The position numbers were made by a program, and so were the translations under genes. 64,000 nucleotides of DNA from an uncultured Collinsella sp. (lineage in GTDB: Bacteria > Actinomycetota > Coriobacteriia > Coriobacteriales > Coriobacteriaceae), in the NCBI GenBank assembly GCA_949288855.1, contig CASELS010000003.1, forward strand, positions 62,001-126,000, in the 5' to 3' direction. The notes beneath the pieces are model-generated. The model was not told the DNA's origin. It ran no database searches and saw nothing but the letters and a program-made list of their open reading frames with translations. The first letter of the stretch is position 1; each line of letters begins with the position of its first letter. Of this stretch, positions 45,550 to 54,136 are shown one piece after another.

Positions 45550-46692
45550 TTACAGGGGCTCAGGAGGATTGCAGAAAAGACGCAGAGCCTGATCAAGGCT
45601 GTCGGCAACGTAAAGGGGATCATCGGTACCGGCAAAAATGCGCAGGTAGCTGACATCGCGTCTTGTGACAACACCCATGCGCGTCGCGGAACCGCCCGCA
45701 TGCTTGGAACGATTCGCAACAGGGCACATCTCAAGGAAGCGACGGTTGCGCTCGTCCGCTGTTTCATCCGCAGAACCCGTCAGACAGAAGTCCACGGCCG
45801 GACCGAAGCCATGCTCGAGCACAGTGGAGGCAAGGCCGCAATCGGAATGGGTCTTGAGCCCGGGATATGCCGTACGTCCGATGCGCGGGTGGCAGCGCAG
45901 GTACTCGGCGATAGCGCGCGCATTATCGAAATGGCGCTGCATGCGCTCCGACAACGTATCGAGCCCCTCTTGGAGAACGAGGATCTCATGCTTGGGAAGA
46001 AGATCAGACGCACTCGGTGAAGTCGGGTCGCCGAGACCGAAGGCGAGCAGGCGATAGGCATCCTCCGCCTCGGGCCGCACGATGCGGCGCCGCCCGCGAC
46101 CGGAGAGTGAACGGGCAACGGAGACGGCGACGATCTTTTGCTCGAGGCGCCCGGCGCCAACACGGTCGAGTGCCTCGAGCACGATGGTCGCGCCGAGAGA
46201 AAGAGGCTTGCAGCCGAAGGCAGAGGCAACCGTGTTATCCACAATAAGCAAGGCGCCACAAGCCGCAGCGGCGCGTGAAAGCTCCCTCAAGTCAGGCACG
46301 CGCAAGCCGATGCCGCCGATGGAACCGACGAACCAGAAGGTGCGATTGGACGTCCTACCGGCAGGATAGGCATACGAAGCCGGCGATCCGGAGACGGCAA
46401 GCTGCGTGCTCCCCCACCCAATGGGCGCTTCCTCATCTTGGGAGCCCCAACCGGAGGCGGCGAGGAAGGCATCGGGCGCGGGATCGGCAATAAGTTGCAC
46501 ATCCTTGCCAGGGAACTTGGCCTCAAAGGAATCGGCAAAATCATCGGCAAAGGCAACGAGACGGTCCTCGGGCCCAAGAAGACCGATCTTGGCTATGACA
46601 TCGACCGTATGGGAGGCGGGAACGAGCCAGGTGGCACGCGCCCCCTGCAACTCCCCGAACCGTTCCGCAAGCGCGGTCTGCGACACAGCCAT
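45550..46692 (-). CDS. Cys/Met-metabolism PLP-enzyme homologue lacking the catalytic lysine
   Basis: The 380-aa protein has the fold-type I trans-sulfuration pattern. The PLP Asp lies in LLIVDNTVASAFGCKPL, matching the VDNTFATP motif of cystathionine gamma-synthase relatives. GATIVLEA follows, and a C-terminal Arg region reads VSYLRIFAGTDDP. Where the family reads HSATKYxxGH, this protein reads EALDRVGAGR, so the Schiff-base Lys aligns with Arg. By family knowledge this would abolish normal PLP chemistry. The ATG at 46692 follows GAGGGGAGACC. It stands alone between GH1 and mntP. A structural or regulatory role is possible but unknown. Confidence 0.7.
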   Translation of the reverse strand: MAVSQTALAERFGELQGARATWLVPASHTVDVIAKIGLLGPEDRLVAFADDFADSFEAKFPGKDVQLIADPAPDAFLAASGWGSQDEEAPIGWGSTQLAVSGSPASYAYPAGRTSNRTFWFVGSIGGIGLRVPDLRELSRAAAACGALLIVDNTVASAFGCKPLSLGATIVLEALDRVGAGRLEQKIVAVSVARSLSGRGRRRIVRPEAEDAYRLLAFGLGDPTSPSASDLLPKHEILVLQEGLDTLSERMQRHFDNARAIAEYLRCHPRIGRTAYPGLKTHSDCGLASTVLEHGFGPAVDFCLTGSADETADERNRRFLEMCPVANRSKHAGGSATRMGVVTRRDVSYLRIFAGTDDPLYVADSLDQALRLFCNPPEPL

Positions 46693-46813
46693 GGTCTCCC
46701 CTCTCGTAGGCAACTTGTACAAGTATACGGGAAAATGCGCCGCATGCATGGGCAAGCGGCGCATTGCAACCGTAATTTGTCGTGGGTGGAACACCTCAAA
46801 TCAAGCGATGCCG

Positions 46814-48190
46814 TTAGCCAAGGTCCTCGCCGTTTGAGCTGAACGCATGCCTGAACCACGTGAAGCTCTTTTTGGGCGAGCGCTTGAGATGACCCTCGCC
46901 CTGAGCGGCGTAATCCACAAAGACCGCCCCGTAGCGCTTCTCGATGTCGCCGCTGGAAGACGGGATGTCGATAAGGCCCCAGCCGAGATAGCCGATGACC
47001 TCGGCACCGTCGAGCTCGACGGCGTCCTTCAGCGCTTGGATATGGTCCTTGTGATACGAGATGCGATAGTCGTCCGCAATGGCGGAACCGTCCTCGGGCA
47101 GCTTCTCGCGCCAACCGATACCGTTCTCGAGCGAGAACACCGGCAGGCCGCAACGCTCCCAAATCTCGGTGATAGCGCGCCGATAGCCGGTCGCATCGAT
47201 GTTCCAGCCCCACTCGTTCGCCTCAACATGAGGATTCTTGCAGCCGCCCGCCCAGCCAAGCGCGCACGCCGGCACATCGCAAGAAAGATCCGCGGCAGAT
47301 ACGCAGGAGGATTGGTAGTAGCTGATGGCGGAGAAGTCGTTGCGCATACGACCGATCTCGGCGATCTCCTCGGCGCTCATATCAAGCGAGATACCGCGAT
47401 GGCGCAGATAGGCGGTGTAATACGACGGGTAGGCTCCGCGCGCGCACGTGTCGAACACGACCCAGCTGCCAAACCGCTCGGCTTGAGTCGCCGCAAAGAC
47501 ATCCGCAGTCGCAGGCGTTGCCGGGTAGACCGGTGTGAAGGCGCACATGCCACCGATCTTGCAATCGGGATAATTCTCATGCAGATAGTTCACCACGCGC
47601 GCATGGGCGACCATGACGTTGTGCGCAATCTGGTACACCTCAGCCTCGTGCTCGGGTGCTGTAGGGTCCGCGGGAACGGGCGCGCCGGCGATGTCGAACG
47701 CCATTGGAAGGCCGTAGAGGTTCTGCTCGTTGAACGTGATCCACCACTTCACCTTGGGCGCGAGGGCATCGATCACCACTTTCGCGTAGTCCACAAAGGC
47801 ATCCACCACGTGCTTGGAGGCAAACCCGTGATACTTCTCCGAAAGCGCAAGCGGCATATCAAAGTGATAGAGGCACACCATGGGCGCGATGCCGTTGGCG
47901 AGAAGGTCGTCGGCAAGGTTTTCGTAATAGAGAAGCCCCTCTTGGTTCACCTCGCCCTCGCCCTCGGGCATGATGCGCGACCATGAGGTCTGGAAACGCA
48001 GGCAGTTCATGCCCATCTCTGCCATGAGCTCGTTGTCCTCGCGGAAGCGATGGTAGCCGTCGATAGCCTCCTCCCAGGCACCAGGTTTGTGCTCGTAGAC
48101 GCTCGGTCCCTTACCGCCCTCATGCTGAGCGCCGTCGTACTGCATGCTGGAGACGGAGTTGCCCCAGAGAAAACCTTTTGGCAGCGGCAC
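46814..48190 (-). CDS. Glycoside hydrolase family 1 (beta-glucosidase/6-phospho-beta-glucosidase)
   Basis: The 458-aa cytoplasmic (alpha/beta)8 hydrolase shows the GH1 N-terminal signature LPKGFLWGNSVSSMQYDGA. The acid/base Glu is in WITFNEQN (about 170) and the nucleophile Glu in FSLENGIGW (about 365). It also has WSRIMPEGEG and YLGWGLIDIPSSSGD. The Ser/Lys/Tyr in DIEKRYGAVFVD near the C-terminus are typical of phospho-glucosidases, suggesting PTS-delivered substrates, but no PTS gene is adjacent. The start is placed at GTG 48190, 6 nt after GGGGAG; ATG 48196 lies within that spacing. Confidence 0.9.
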   Translation of the reverse strand: MPLPKGFLWGNSVSSMQYDGAQHEGGKGPSVYEHKPGAWEEAIDGYHRFREDNELMAEMGMNCLRFQTSWSRIMPEGEGEVNQEGLLYYENLADDLLANGIAPMVCLYHFDMPLALSEKYHGFASKHVVDAFVDYAKVVIDALAPKVKWWITFNEQNLYGLPMAFDIAGAPVPADPTAPEHEAEVYQIAHNVMVAHARVVNYLHENYPDCKIGGMCAFTPVYPATPATADVFAATQAERFGSWVVFDTCARGAYPSYYTAYLRHRGISLDMSAEEIAEIGRMRNDFSAISYYQSSCVSAADLSCDVPACALGWAGGCKNPHVEANEWGWNIDATGYRRAITEIWERCGLPVFSLENGIGWREKLPEDGSAIADDYRISYHKDHIQALKDAVELDGAEVIGYLGWGLIDIPSSSGDIEKRYGAVFVDYAAQGEGHLKRSPKKSFTWFRHAFSSNGEDLG

Positions 48191-48303
48191 GGTCATCTCC
48201 CCTTTCTGAACCATATGGAAGAAGCGGACACCGCCATGATGCCCGCTCCCGCGCTTTGCTATAACGATATGGCGACACGAGCCGCCAAACGGTGCGACCG
48301 GTG

Positions 48304-50067
48304 CTACCGGCGCTCGGCGATCTCGGCCTTTACGTCTACGATGAAGTCGTCGAGCTCGCGCGCATGTGTCTCGTTCGAGCGGTCGCGCACCGAGATGTTG
48401 CCGGCCTCGACCTCCTGCTCGCCGATGATGAGCATGTACGGCGGACGGTCGATGTTGCGCGCCTCGCGAATCTTGTAGCCGATCTTCTCGTCGCGCTCAT
48501 CGAGCACGGCGCGGATGCCGGCGGCCTCGAGCTTCTCGGTAACGGAGCGGGCGTAGTCGCGGCTCTTCTCCGAGACGGGAAGCACCTTCACCTGGCAGGG
48601 CGCAAGCCACGTGGGGAACTTGCCCTCGAAGTGCTCGATGAGGATACCAATGAAGCGCTCGATAGAGCCAAAGCACACGCGATGAAGCATGATGGGGCGG
48701 CGCTTCTCGCCATCGGCGTCGGTGTACTCGAGATCGAAGTTGAGCGGCATCTGGAAGTCGAGCTGGACCGTACCGCACTGCCAGGTGCGGCCGAGCGAGT
48801 CCTCCAGATGAAAGTCGATCTTGGGACCGTAGAAGGCGCCGTCGCCCTCGTTTACCACGTAATCCTTACCCAAGCGGTCGAGTGCCTCGCGAAGGCCTGC
48901 CTCGGCGCGTTCCCAATCCTCGTCCGAGCCCATGGAGTCCTCGGGGCGGGTAGAGAGCTCGAGGTGGTAGGTGAAGCCGAACTTCTGGTACACGGAGTCG
49001 ATCAGGTTCACCACGCCCACAATCTCGTCGGTGAGCTGGTCGGGGCGGACAAACAGGTGGGCGTCGTCCTGGTTGAAGCAGCGCACGCGGAAAAGACCGT
49101 GGAGCGCACCGCGCATCTCATGACGATGGACAAGGCCAATCTCGCCGGCGCGGATAGGCAGCTCTCGGTAGCTGTGCGGACGGCTCTTGTAAACAAGCAC
49201 GCCGCCCGGGCAGTTCATGGGCTTGATGCAGTACTCCTCGTCGTCGATGACGGTCGAGTACATGTTGTCCTTGTAATGGTCCCAGTGACCGGAGGTCTCC
49301 CACAGGTGCTTGCTCATGATCTGCGGAGTCGAGATCTCCACATAGCCGGCATCGTGATGAATCTCGCGCCAGTAGCTTAGGAGCTCATTCTTCAAAATCA
49401 TGCCGTTGGGCAGGAAGAACGGGAAGCCGGGCGCCTCGTCGCGCATCATGAAGATGTCCATCTCGCGACCGATCTTGCGGTGGTCGCGCTTCTTGGCTTC
49501 CTCGATGAGGCGCAGGTGCTCGTCGAGCTCGTCCTTGGTGGCAAACGCGGTTCCGTTCACGCGGGTAAGCATCTTGTTGGCCTTGTCGCCCTTCCAATAG
49601 GCACCGGAGACGCCGGTGAGCTTGAAGGCCTTGAGCGCCTTGGTGTAGGTGAGGTGCGGGCCGACGCACATGTCGATGTACTCACCCTGCTGGTAGAAGG
49701 TGATGCGAGCGTCAGCGTCGAGGTCGCCGATGTGCTCGACCTTATACTTCTCGCCGCGCTCCTCCATAAGCGCAATGGCCTCTGCGCGCGGCAGCTCGAA
49801 GACGGTGAACTTGAGATTCTCCTTAACGATCTTCTTCATCTCCGCCTCGATCGCGGGGAAATCGTCCTCGGAGATCTTCTGTCCCTCGGGAAGGTCGATA
49901 TCGTAGTAGAAGCCGTTGTCGGTCGCCGGGCCGTAGGCAAAGTCAGCCGCCGGATAGAGGCGCTTGATAGCCTGTGCCATGATATGCGCGGCAGAGTGGC
50001 GGATAACGTGAGTTACCTCGTCAGCCGGGCACTCGTCCACATGACCGTCGTTGTAGAGAACTTTCAT
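48304..50067 (-). CDS. thrS: Threonyl-tRNA synthetase (no TGS domain)
   Basis: ThrRS charges tRNA-Thr. The 587-aa form begins MKVLYNDGHV and enters almost at once into the editing domain, with its metal-site-like HSAAHIMAQAI (about 23-33) and DMCVGPHL. The usual N-terminal TGS domain of about 60 residues is missing. The catalytic core has the zinc Cys in KPMNCPGGVLVY and His in SRPHSYRELPIR, then motif 2 FRVRCFNQDDAHLF and motif 3 MLHRVCFGSIERF. A complete anticodon-binding domain follows. The ATG at 50067 follows AAGGAGCGC. Confidence 0.95.
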   Translation of the reverse strand: MKVLYNDGHVDECPADEVTHVIRHSAAHIMAQAIKRLYPAADFAYGPATDNGFYYDIDLPEGQKISEDDFPAIEAEMKKIVKENLKFTVFELPRAEAIALMEERGEKYKVEHIGDLDADARITFYQQGEYIDMCVGPHLTYTKALKAFKLTGVSGAYWKGDKANKMLTRVNGTAFATKDELDEHLRLIEEAKKRDHRKIGREMDIFMMRDEAPGFPFFLPNGMILKNELLSYWREIHHDAGYVEISTPQIMSKHLWETSGHWDHYKDNMYSTVIDDEEYCIKPMNCPGGVLVYKSRPHSYRELPIRAGEIGLVHRHEMRGALHGLFRVRCFNQDDAHLFVRPDQLTDEIVGVVNLIDSVYQKFGFTYHLELSTRPEDSMGSDEDWERAEAGLREALDRLGKDYVVNEGDGAFYGPKIDFHLEDSLGRTWQCGTVQLDFQMPLNFDLEYTDADGEKRRPIMLHRVCFGSIERFIGILIEHFEGKFPTWLAPCQVKVLPVSEKSRDYARSVTEKLEAAGIRAVLDERDEKIGYKIREARNIDRPPYMLIIGEQEVEAGNISVRDRSNETHARELDDFIVDVKAEIAERR

Positions 50068-50114
50068 GATGCGCTCCTTAAGCGAGTTGGGGAATAACGT
50101 GCGGACAGAACAAG

Positions 50115-50145
50115 AAAAACGCCCGGGGCCCTCTTGCGAGGGCCC
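50115..50145 (-). terminator. Terminator or attenuator in front of thrS
   Basis: A perfect 8-bp stem with a 4-nt loop (50126-50133 with 50138-50145, GGGCCCTC/GAGGGCCC) is followed by TTTTT on the minus strand (50115-50119). It lies between the zinc-ribbon membrane gene and thrS, so it either ends the former or attenuates thrS. No T-box motif is seen. Confidence 0.8.
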
Positions 50146-50199
50146 ACGAGCGCAAGGCAGCACGCAACGGTGACGGATGTACCGGCAGAAAGTCGCGCG

Positions 50200-50628
50200 C
50201 TATTGGATGTGCGTTCGGCAGTAGGGGCAGACCTTCCAGTGCGCCTCGAGGGGCTTGTGGCAGCTCGGGCAGACATTGCGAACCTGCGTGTTGCAAACCG
50301 GGCAGACGACAAAGTCGCGCTCGATGGGGGTCCCGCAGTTGGGGCAGGTGCCATAGTGCGAGAGCTGACGCTCGCGCAGGGCCATGTCGAGCTCCTGCTC
50401 CTCACGATCCGCCAGGTAGGTGTGCGGACGCAGCGCGAGGTAAGCGATAAGGCCGATGAACGGGATGAGCGATACGATGCCCCACGCCCAGAACGCCTGG
50501 ATGCCGCGGCGGCGCGCGTCAACGAACACGTAGATGACGGAAAGCACGTACAGAGCGGCGATGAAGGCGACGAACAGATAGATCGCCATCATGAGCTCGG
50601 GCGTGAGAAGCTCAGAGAGGATCGACAT
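50200..50628 (-). CDS. Small membrane protein with C-terminal double zinc ribbon
   Basis: This 142-aa protein has two transmembrane helices. The first is at about 14-36; the second (about 48-66, AFWAWGIVSLIPFIGLIAY) lies in a PLDc_N-like segment. A cytoplasmic zinc-ribbon tail follows: CPNCGTPIE, CPVCNTQV, CPSCHKP and CPYCRTH. The function is unknown. Such modules are often small membrane sensors or assembly factors. The ATG at 50628 follows AAAGG. It lies upstream of thrS with a terminator in between. Confidence 0.85.
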   Translation of the reverse strand: MSILSELLTPELMMAIYLFVAFIAALYVLSVIYVFVDARRRGIQAFWAWGIVSLIPFIGLIAYLALRPHTYLADREEQELDMALRERQLSHYGTCPNCGTPIERDFVVCPVCNTQVRNVCPSCHKPLEAHWKVCPYCRTHIQ

Positions 50629-50751
50629 GGATGAAAACCTTTCGTCAAGGCGGATATCGGGCTCATTGTATACCAAACAGGCAGACAACCCCACCAGACA
50701 CGCCAACTGCATAGAAGCCAGTTAACAGATTAGCGATAGCGCCCGCGCTCG

Positions 50752-51624
50752 TCAGCGGCGGCGAGGTCTCCTCCCCGGGCGAAGCCGAAGCTCGTAGCCA
50801 CGCCTGTTGGCAAGGCGCGCGTATGCGGTAAGCGCAAGCCATAGACCCGTTGCCACCATATAGAGGCACACGATGCCTCCCGTTGCGCCCTCAGCGAGAT
50901 TGCGCGTGAGGATGGCCGGCAGATCGTCCCACACGATATGGGAGATAATGACGGTCTGCAGCGCGAAAATCGAGACAAGCGCGCTTGCCAGATTGAACAG
51001 GCGCACGCCCGTGATGGCGAGGACGTTGAGGCGCCGCGAGCGAACAAGGTTCACGACGGCGAGAACGATGGAAACGAGGGCGTATGCGGCGTAGGCATAC
51101 ATGAGAAGACCGGGATAGGTTCTACCGAAACCCTGGAGCACAAGGTTGGCGATGGTGCCAGAGAACGCGAGCGTTATGACCACAAGGGCAACACCCGCCC
51201 TACCGCATCTGATAAGTGACGTCTTGCTCTCCGTTCGGCCGTCCGCCGCAACACTCATGAGCGCACCCGACGCAAGATAGGATTTACCAGAGTTAAGCGT
51301 CGCGACCACAACACCCACCGAGAACGTCCAGGGAGAGCGCGCGAGAAGGCCGACGATTATGTTGACGAGCGCAAAGGCAACGTGGACGCTACCGAAGACG
51401 AGGTCGAGCGCCATCGCGCGAACGCGGTCGTCCTCAACCAGGCGACGCGGCACCACCGACCCCACGACCGAGCGCACACGCGAGATCCGTCTAAAGGTGA
51501 CCGAAGTTGCCTCGCGGGCTATGGGAACACCGGCGGCGGCGCGCAGCAGGCGCGACACATGCCCCGTGAAGCGCCGCCGCATGCGGGCGCGGACACGACC
51601 CTGTGTCTCGACGATAACCCGCAC
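50752..51624 (-). CDS. Hypothetical polytopic membrane protein
   Basis: No family is recognised. The 290-aa protein has a basic Arg-rich N-terminus (about 1-70) with no signal peptide. About six hydrophobic helices follow (starting LDLVFGSVHVAFALVNIIVGLL). The C-terminal tail is very basic (RLRPGRRPRRR), consistent with a cytoplasmic end. The GTG start at 51624 follows GGGAGG at 6 nt. It is not clearly in an operon with its neighbours. Confidence 0.75.
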   Translation of the reverse strand: MRVIVETQGRVRARMRRRFTGHVSRLLRAAAGVPIAREATSVTFRRISRVRSVVGSVVPRRLVEDDRVRAMALDLVFGSVHVAFALVNIIVGLLARSPWTFSVGVVVATLNSGKSYLASGALMSVAADGRTESKTSLIRCGRAGVALVVITLAFSGTIANLVLQGFGRTYPGLLMYAYAAYALVSIVLAVVNLVRSRRLNVLAITGVRLFNLASALVSIFALQTVIISHIVWDDLPAILTRNLAEGATGGIVCLYMVATGLWLALTAYARLANRRGYELRLRPGRRPRRR

Positions 51625-51700
51625 ATCGCACCTCCCTGCCAGAGGGGCAACCAGATACCCTCATGATACCCGGCAACACGAGGTACGTGCAGGAAGCGCC

Positions 51701-52846
51701 TCAGCGAGGTGAGGCAGGCTCATCGCTAGGTTGCACGTCGACCGCCCCCGTGCGATATACGTCGTTGCGCAGCAAGCGGTAGGCAGTCGCTGCAAGCGGA
51801 ACGCCAACGAACATACCGAGAATGCCGAACGCTCCCCCGCCGACGGTAACCGCTGCAAGCACCCAGATTCCCGGCAGCTGGATGGACGAGCCGACGACAT
51901 GCGGATAGATAAGATCGCCCTCAAGCTGCTGCAGGACGATGATAAAGACGAGGAATACGAGCGCTTGAACAGGAGACTCCATAAGGATGAGGAAAGCGCC
52001 GATGACGCCCGAGAGAAGGGCACCGACGATGGGAATAAGCGCCATGAACGCGGTGAGGGCGCCGATCATCCAAGGATGCGGAAGGCCGAGCACGAGCATG
52101 CCGAGAGCACAGAGGACGCCGAGGATGGCCGCCTCGGTACACTGCCCCACGAGGAAACGGTGAAAGCAGTCGTCCGCGACAGCAAGCACGTAACGAAGCC
52201 GGGTTAGCGCATGGCCGGGCATGTAGCGTTCCAGCAAGAGATTAGCCTGACGGGAAAGACGGTCCTTGCTGAGCAGGACGAAGAGGGCAAACACAAACGC
52301 GAGAACAAAGTTTGCTGTGCCGCTCGCGACGCCAGCAACCACGTCCACGACTCCCGACATGATGACCGATGCGGCACTTCCCACACCCGTCTTCCAATCG
52401 AAAGCCTCGAGCGAGTCGCCGATCGCATCGATGGTCTCCGGTGTGAGTATGCCGGTGTCCTCAAGCCATCGACCAAGAGACGCCAGTGCGACGGGCAGCT
52501 CATCGACAAGAAGGCGGACGCAATCGATAAGCTGCGGCACAACGATTACCACCACGGCAGCGATAATTCCCACAAGAGAGGCGATAGCGGCAACGAGGCT
52601 CACGATAGGCCTGAGGCGCAGAACAAGAGGTCGACCATCCTGAGGAAAAAGATGACGCTCGTAAAAACTCATGAGGATGTTAAGAGGATATGCGAGAACG
52701 AACCCAAGAATGATGGGGACCAGCGAAGATAGGGCAACACGGATAACACCCTCTATTGCCGGCCAGTAATAGATGCCGAGATACACCGCAAAGGCAGCCA
52801 CTGCAATAGCGGCGATGGTTTTTGTCGAAGGTTGGCCCTGTTGCAT
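51701..52846 (-). CDS. AI-2E family transporter
   Basis: This second AI-2E/PerM-type membrane protein (381 aa) has about eight helices. Its middle carries the family core LIPIVGALLSGVIGAFL, with a preceding AFVFALFVLLSKDRL. The C-terminal half has SSIQLPGIWVLAAVTVGGGAFGILGMFVGVPL, typical of the group. It lacks the long acidic tail of the copy at 16.8 kb. The ATG at 52846 follows AGGGGTAG. Substrate is unknown. Confidence 0.9.
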   Translation of the reverse strand: MQQGQPSTKTIAAIAVAAFAVYLGIYYWPAIEGVIRVALSSLVPIILGFVLAYPLNILMSFYERHLFPQDGRPLVLRLRPIVSLVAAIASLVGIIAAVVVIVVPQLIDCVRLLVDELPVALASLGRWLEDTGILTPETIDAIGDSLEAFDWKTGVGSAASVIMSGVVDVVAGVASGTANFVLAFVFALFVLLSKDRLSRQANLLLERYMPGHALTRLRYVLAVADDCFHRFLVGQCTEAAILGVLCALGMLVLGLPHPWMIGALTAFMALIPIVGALLSGVIGAFLILMESPVQALVFLVFIIVLQQLEGDLIYPHVVGSSIQLPGIWVLAAVTVGGGAFGILGMFVGVPLAATAYRLLRNDVYRTGAVDVQPSDEPASPR

Positions 52847-52960
52847 AAAACTACCCCTGAATGCGCAAGAGCTTGCGAGCACCGAGTCGATACGATGCCG
52901 CTAGCTTACCCCAAAGGGATACTCACTAGTACGCTTCTAGATTTCAGGGCGCAAGCAGTC

Positions 52961-53323
52961 TTAGTCCCCTATCTCGCGAAGCAGATCAGCCGGATCAATT
53001 TCAAATAGATGCGCTAATTTAACGAGATTAGATGTCGAGGGTTCAGATTTGCCCTGCTCCCACTTGCTTACAGCCTGCCTGCTAACGCCAACATGCTGCG
53101 CCACAAACTCCTGCGTCATACGACAATGCTCGCGATGACTCTTAAGTACCTCACCCAAAGATCGCCGAACAGCGACCGATTCTGGGTCCTTTGTTGCACG
53201 CTCGTTCCTAAGAAACCAGCGGATGGCAAGGACGGCGGCAACGATGAACAGGACAACCGGTACCACATTGAACAACACAAAGGTAAGAAGAATAATGAAC
53301 TCAACACCAGATGGATACAACAT
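52961..53323 (-). CDS. Membrane-anchored XRE-family HTH protein
   Basis: This 120-aa protein starts with one transmembrane helix (about 8-33, FIILLTFVLFNVVPVVLFIV and onward). Its C-terminal half is a full XRE-type HTH domain (about 58-115: LGEVLKSHREHCRMTQEFVA, QHVGVSRQAVSKWEQGKSEP). Having the membrane helix N-terminal to the HTH is unusual; Firmicute relatives usually reverse this. The ATG follows GGAGGTGTCCC. It is divergent from the carbonic anhydrase gene, and the space between contains a GCGCAAC/GTTGCGC inverted repeat. Confidence 0.85.
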   Translation of the reverse strand: MLYPSGVEFIILLTFVLFNVVPVVLFIVAAVLAIRWFLRNERATKDPESVAVRRSLGEVLKSHREHCRMTQEFVAQHVGVSRQAVSKWEQGKSEPSTSNLVKLAHLFEIDPADLLREIGD

Positions 53324-53396
53324 GGGACACCTCCGTCCATCCGTTAGGACTTAAGGCAATTGTACGGTACGGCTCCAGTTGCTTCGACCAACTAAC

Positions 53397-53426
53397 GCGC
53401 AACGTTGGGTTGCATTATGGTTGCGC
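53397..53426. promoter_or_regulatory. Inverted repeat between HTH and carbonic anhydrase genes
   Basis: GCGCAAC at 53397-53403 and GTTGCGC at 53420-53426 form a perfect 7-bp inverted repeat with a 16-bp gap, roughly centred between the two divergent genes. It could be an operator for the membrane HTH protein. No clear promoter hexamers accompany it. Confidence 0.3.
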
Positions 53427-53533
53427 ACTTCAGATGAAAGACTCGTTATCAAAACACCGCTCTTGCGACGTAGGCTAAGGGCTACCATCTAAAGCAAGTG
53501 AGAGCCAGAATCCTCACTTTTGAAGGAGGCCCT

Positions 53534-54112
53534 ATGATGCATGCAAAGCAGGTCGAATATCACCCGACCATGTCAGATATTCTTGCAAACAACCGCGCCT
53601 TCGTGGGGCGAGGCGGCATGGACGAACGACCGGCGAAGGGGCGCCCTGCAAGGCGGCTTGCGATCGTCACCTGTATGGATGCGCGCCTAACGGAGCTTCT
53701 GCCGCAGGCCCTTGGCATCCGGGACGGCGACGCCGCAATCATTCAGGTGGCCGGCGCCACCATTGTGGACCCCTACGGCGAGGCGATGCGATCGCTTATT
53801 GTCGCAATCTCTGAACTCGGCGTTACAAACGTCATGGTAATCGGTCACACAGACTGCGGAACCTGCGGCATGGAGGCCCATCATTTGCTCGAAGCCCTTG
53901 AGCAAGCGGGCGTGCCCCATGACGCCGTCGAAGCGGAACTCGCGCGCGAACCGCGTGCGCGCGAGGTCCTGACCGGATTCAATAACCTAGAGGATGAGGT
54001 CGCGCGTAGCGTGCGAACCATCCGGTCACACCCCCTCGTGCCAGAGTCGGTCAGAGTGGCGGGCTTCACCATCGACGTCGTAACCGGCGCCCTCTCGCCA
54101 GTGGACGCTTAA
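53534..54112 (+). CDS. Beta-class carbonic anhydrase
   Basis: The enzyme interconverts CO2 and bicarbonate using zinc. The 192-aa protein has the ligands and catalytic residues: Cys and Asp-Arg in VTCMDARL (about 46-53), and His plus Cys in GHTDCGTCGM (about 106-115). The DPYGEAMRSL helix region is also present. It resembles the small single-domain beta class of Gram-positives. ATG 53534 follows AAGGAGGCCCT. It is on the plus strand, divergent from the membrane HTH gene. Confidence 0.92.
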   Translation: MMHAKQVEYHPTMSDILANNRAFVGRGGMDERPAKGRPARRLAIVTCMDARLTELLPQALGIRDGDAAIIQVAGATIVDPYGEAMRSLIVAISELGVTNVMVIGHTDCGTCGMEAHHLLEALEQAGVPHDAVEAELAREPRAREVLTGFNNLEDEVARSVRTIRSHPLVPESVRVAGFTIDVVTGALSPVDA

Positions 54113-54136
54113 CGCAGGTGCGCAGCCAGGCGAGCC

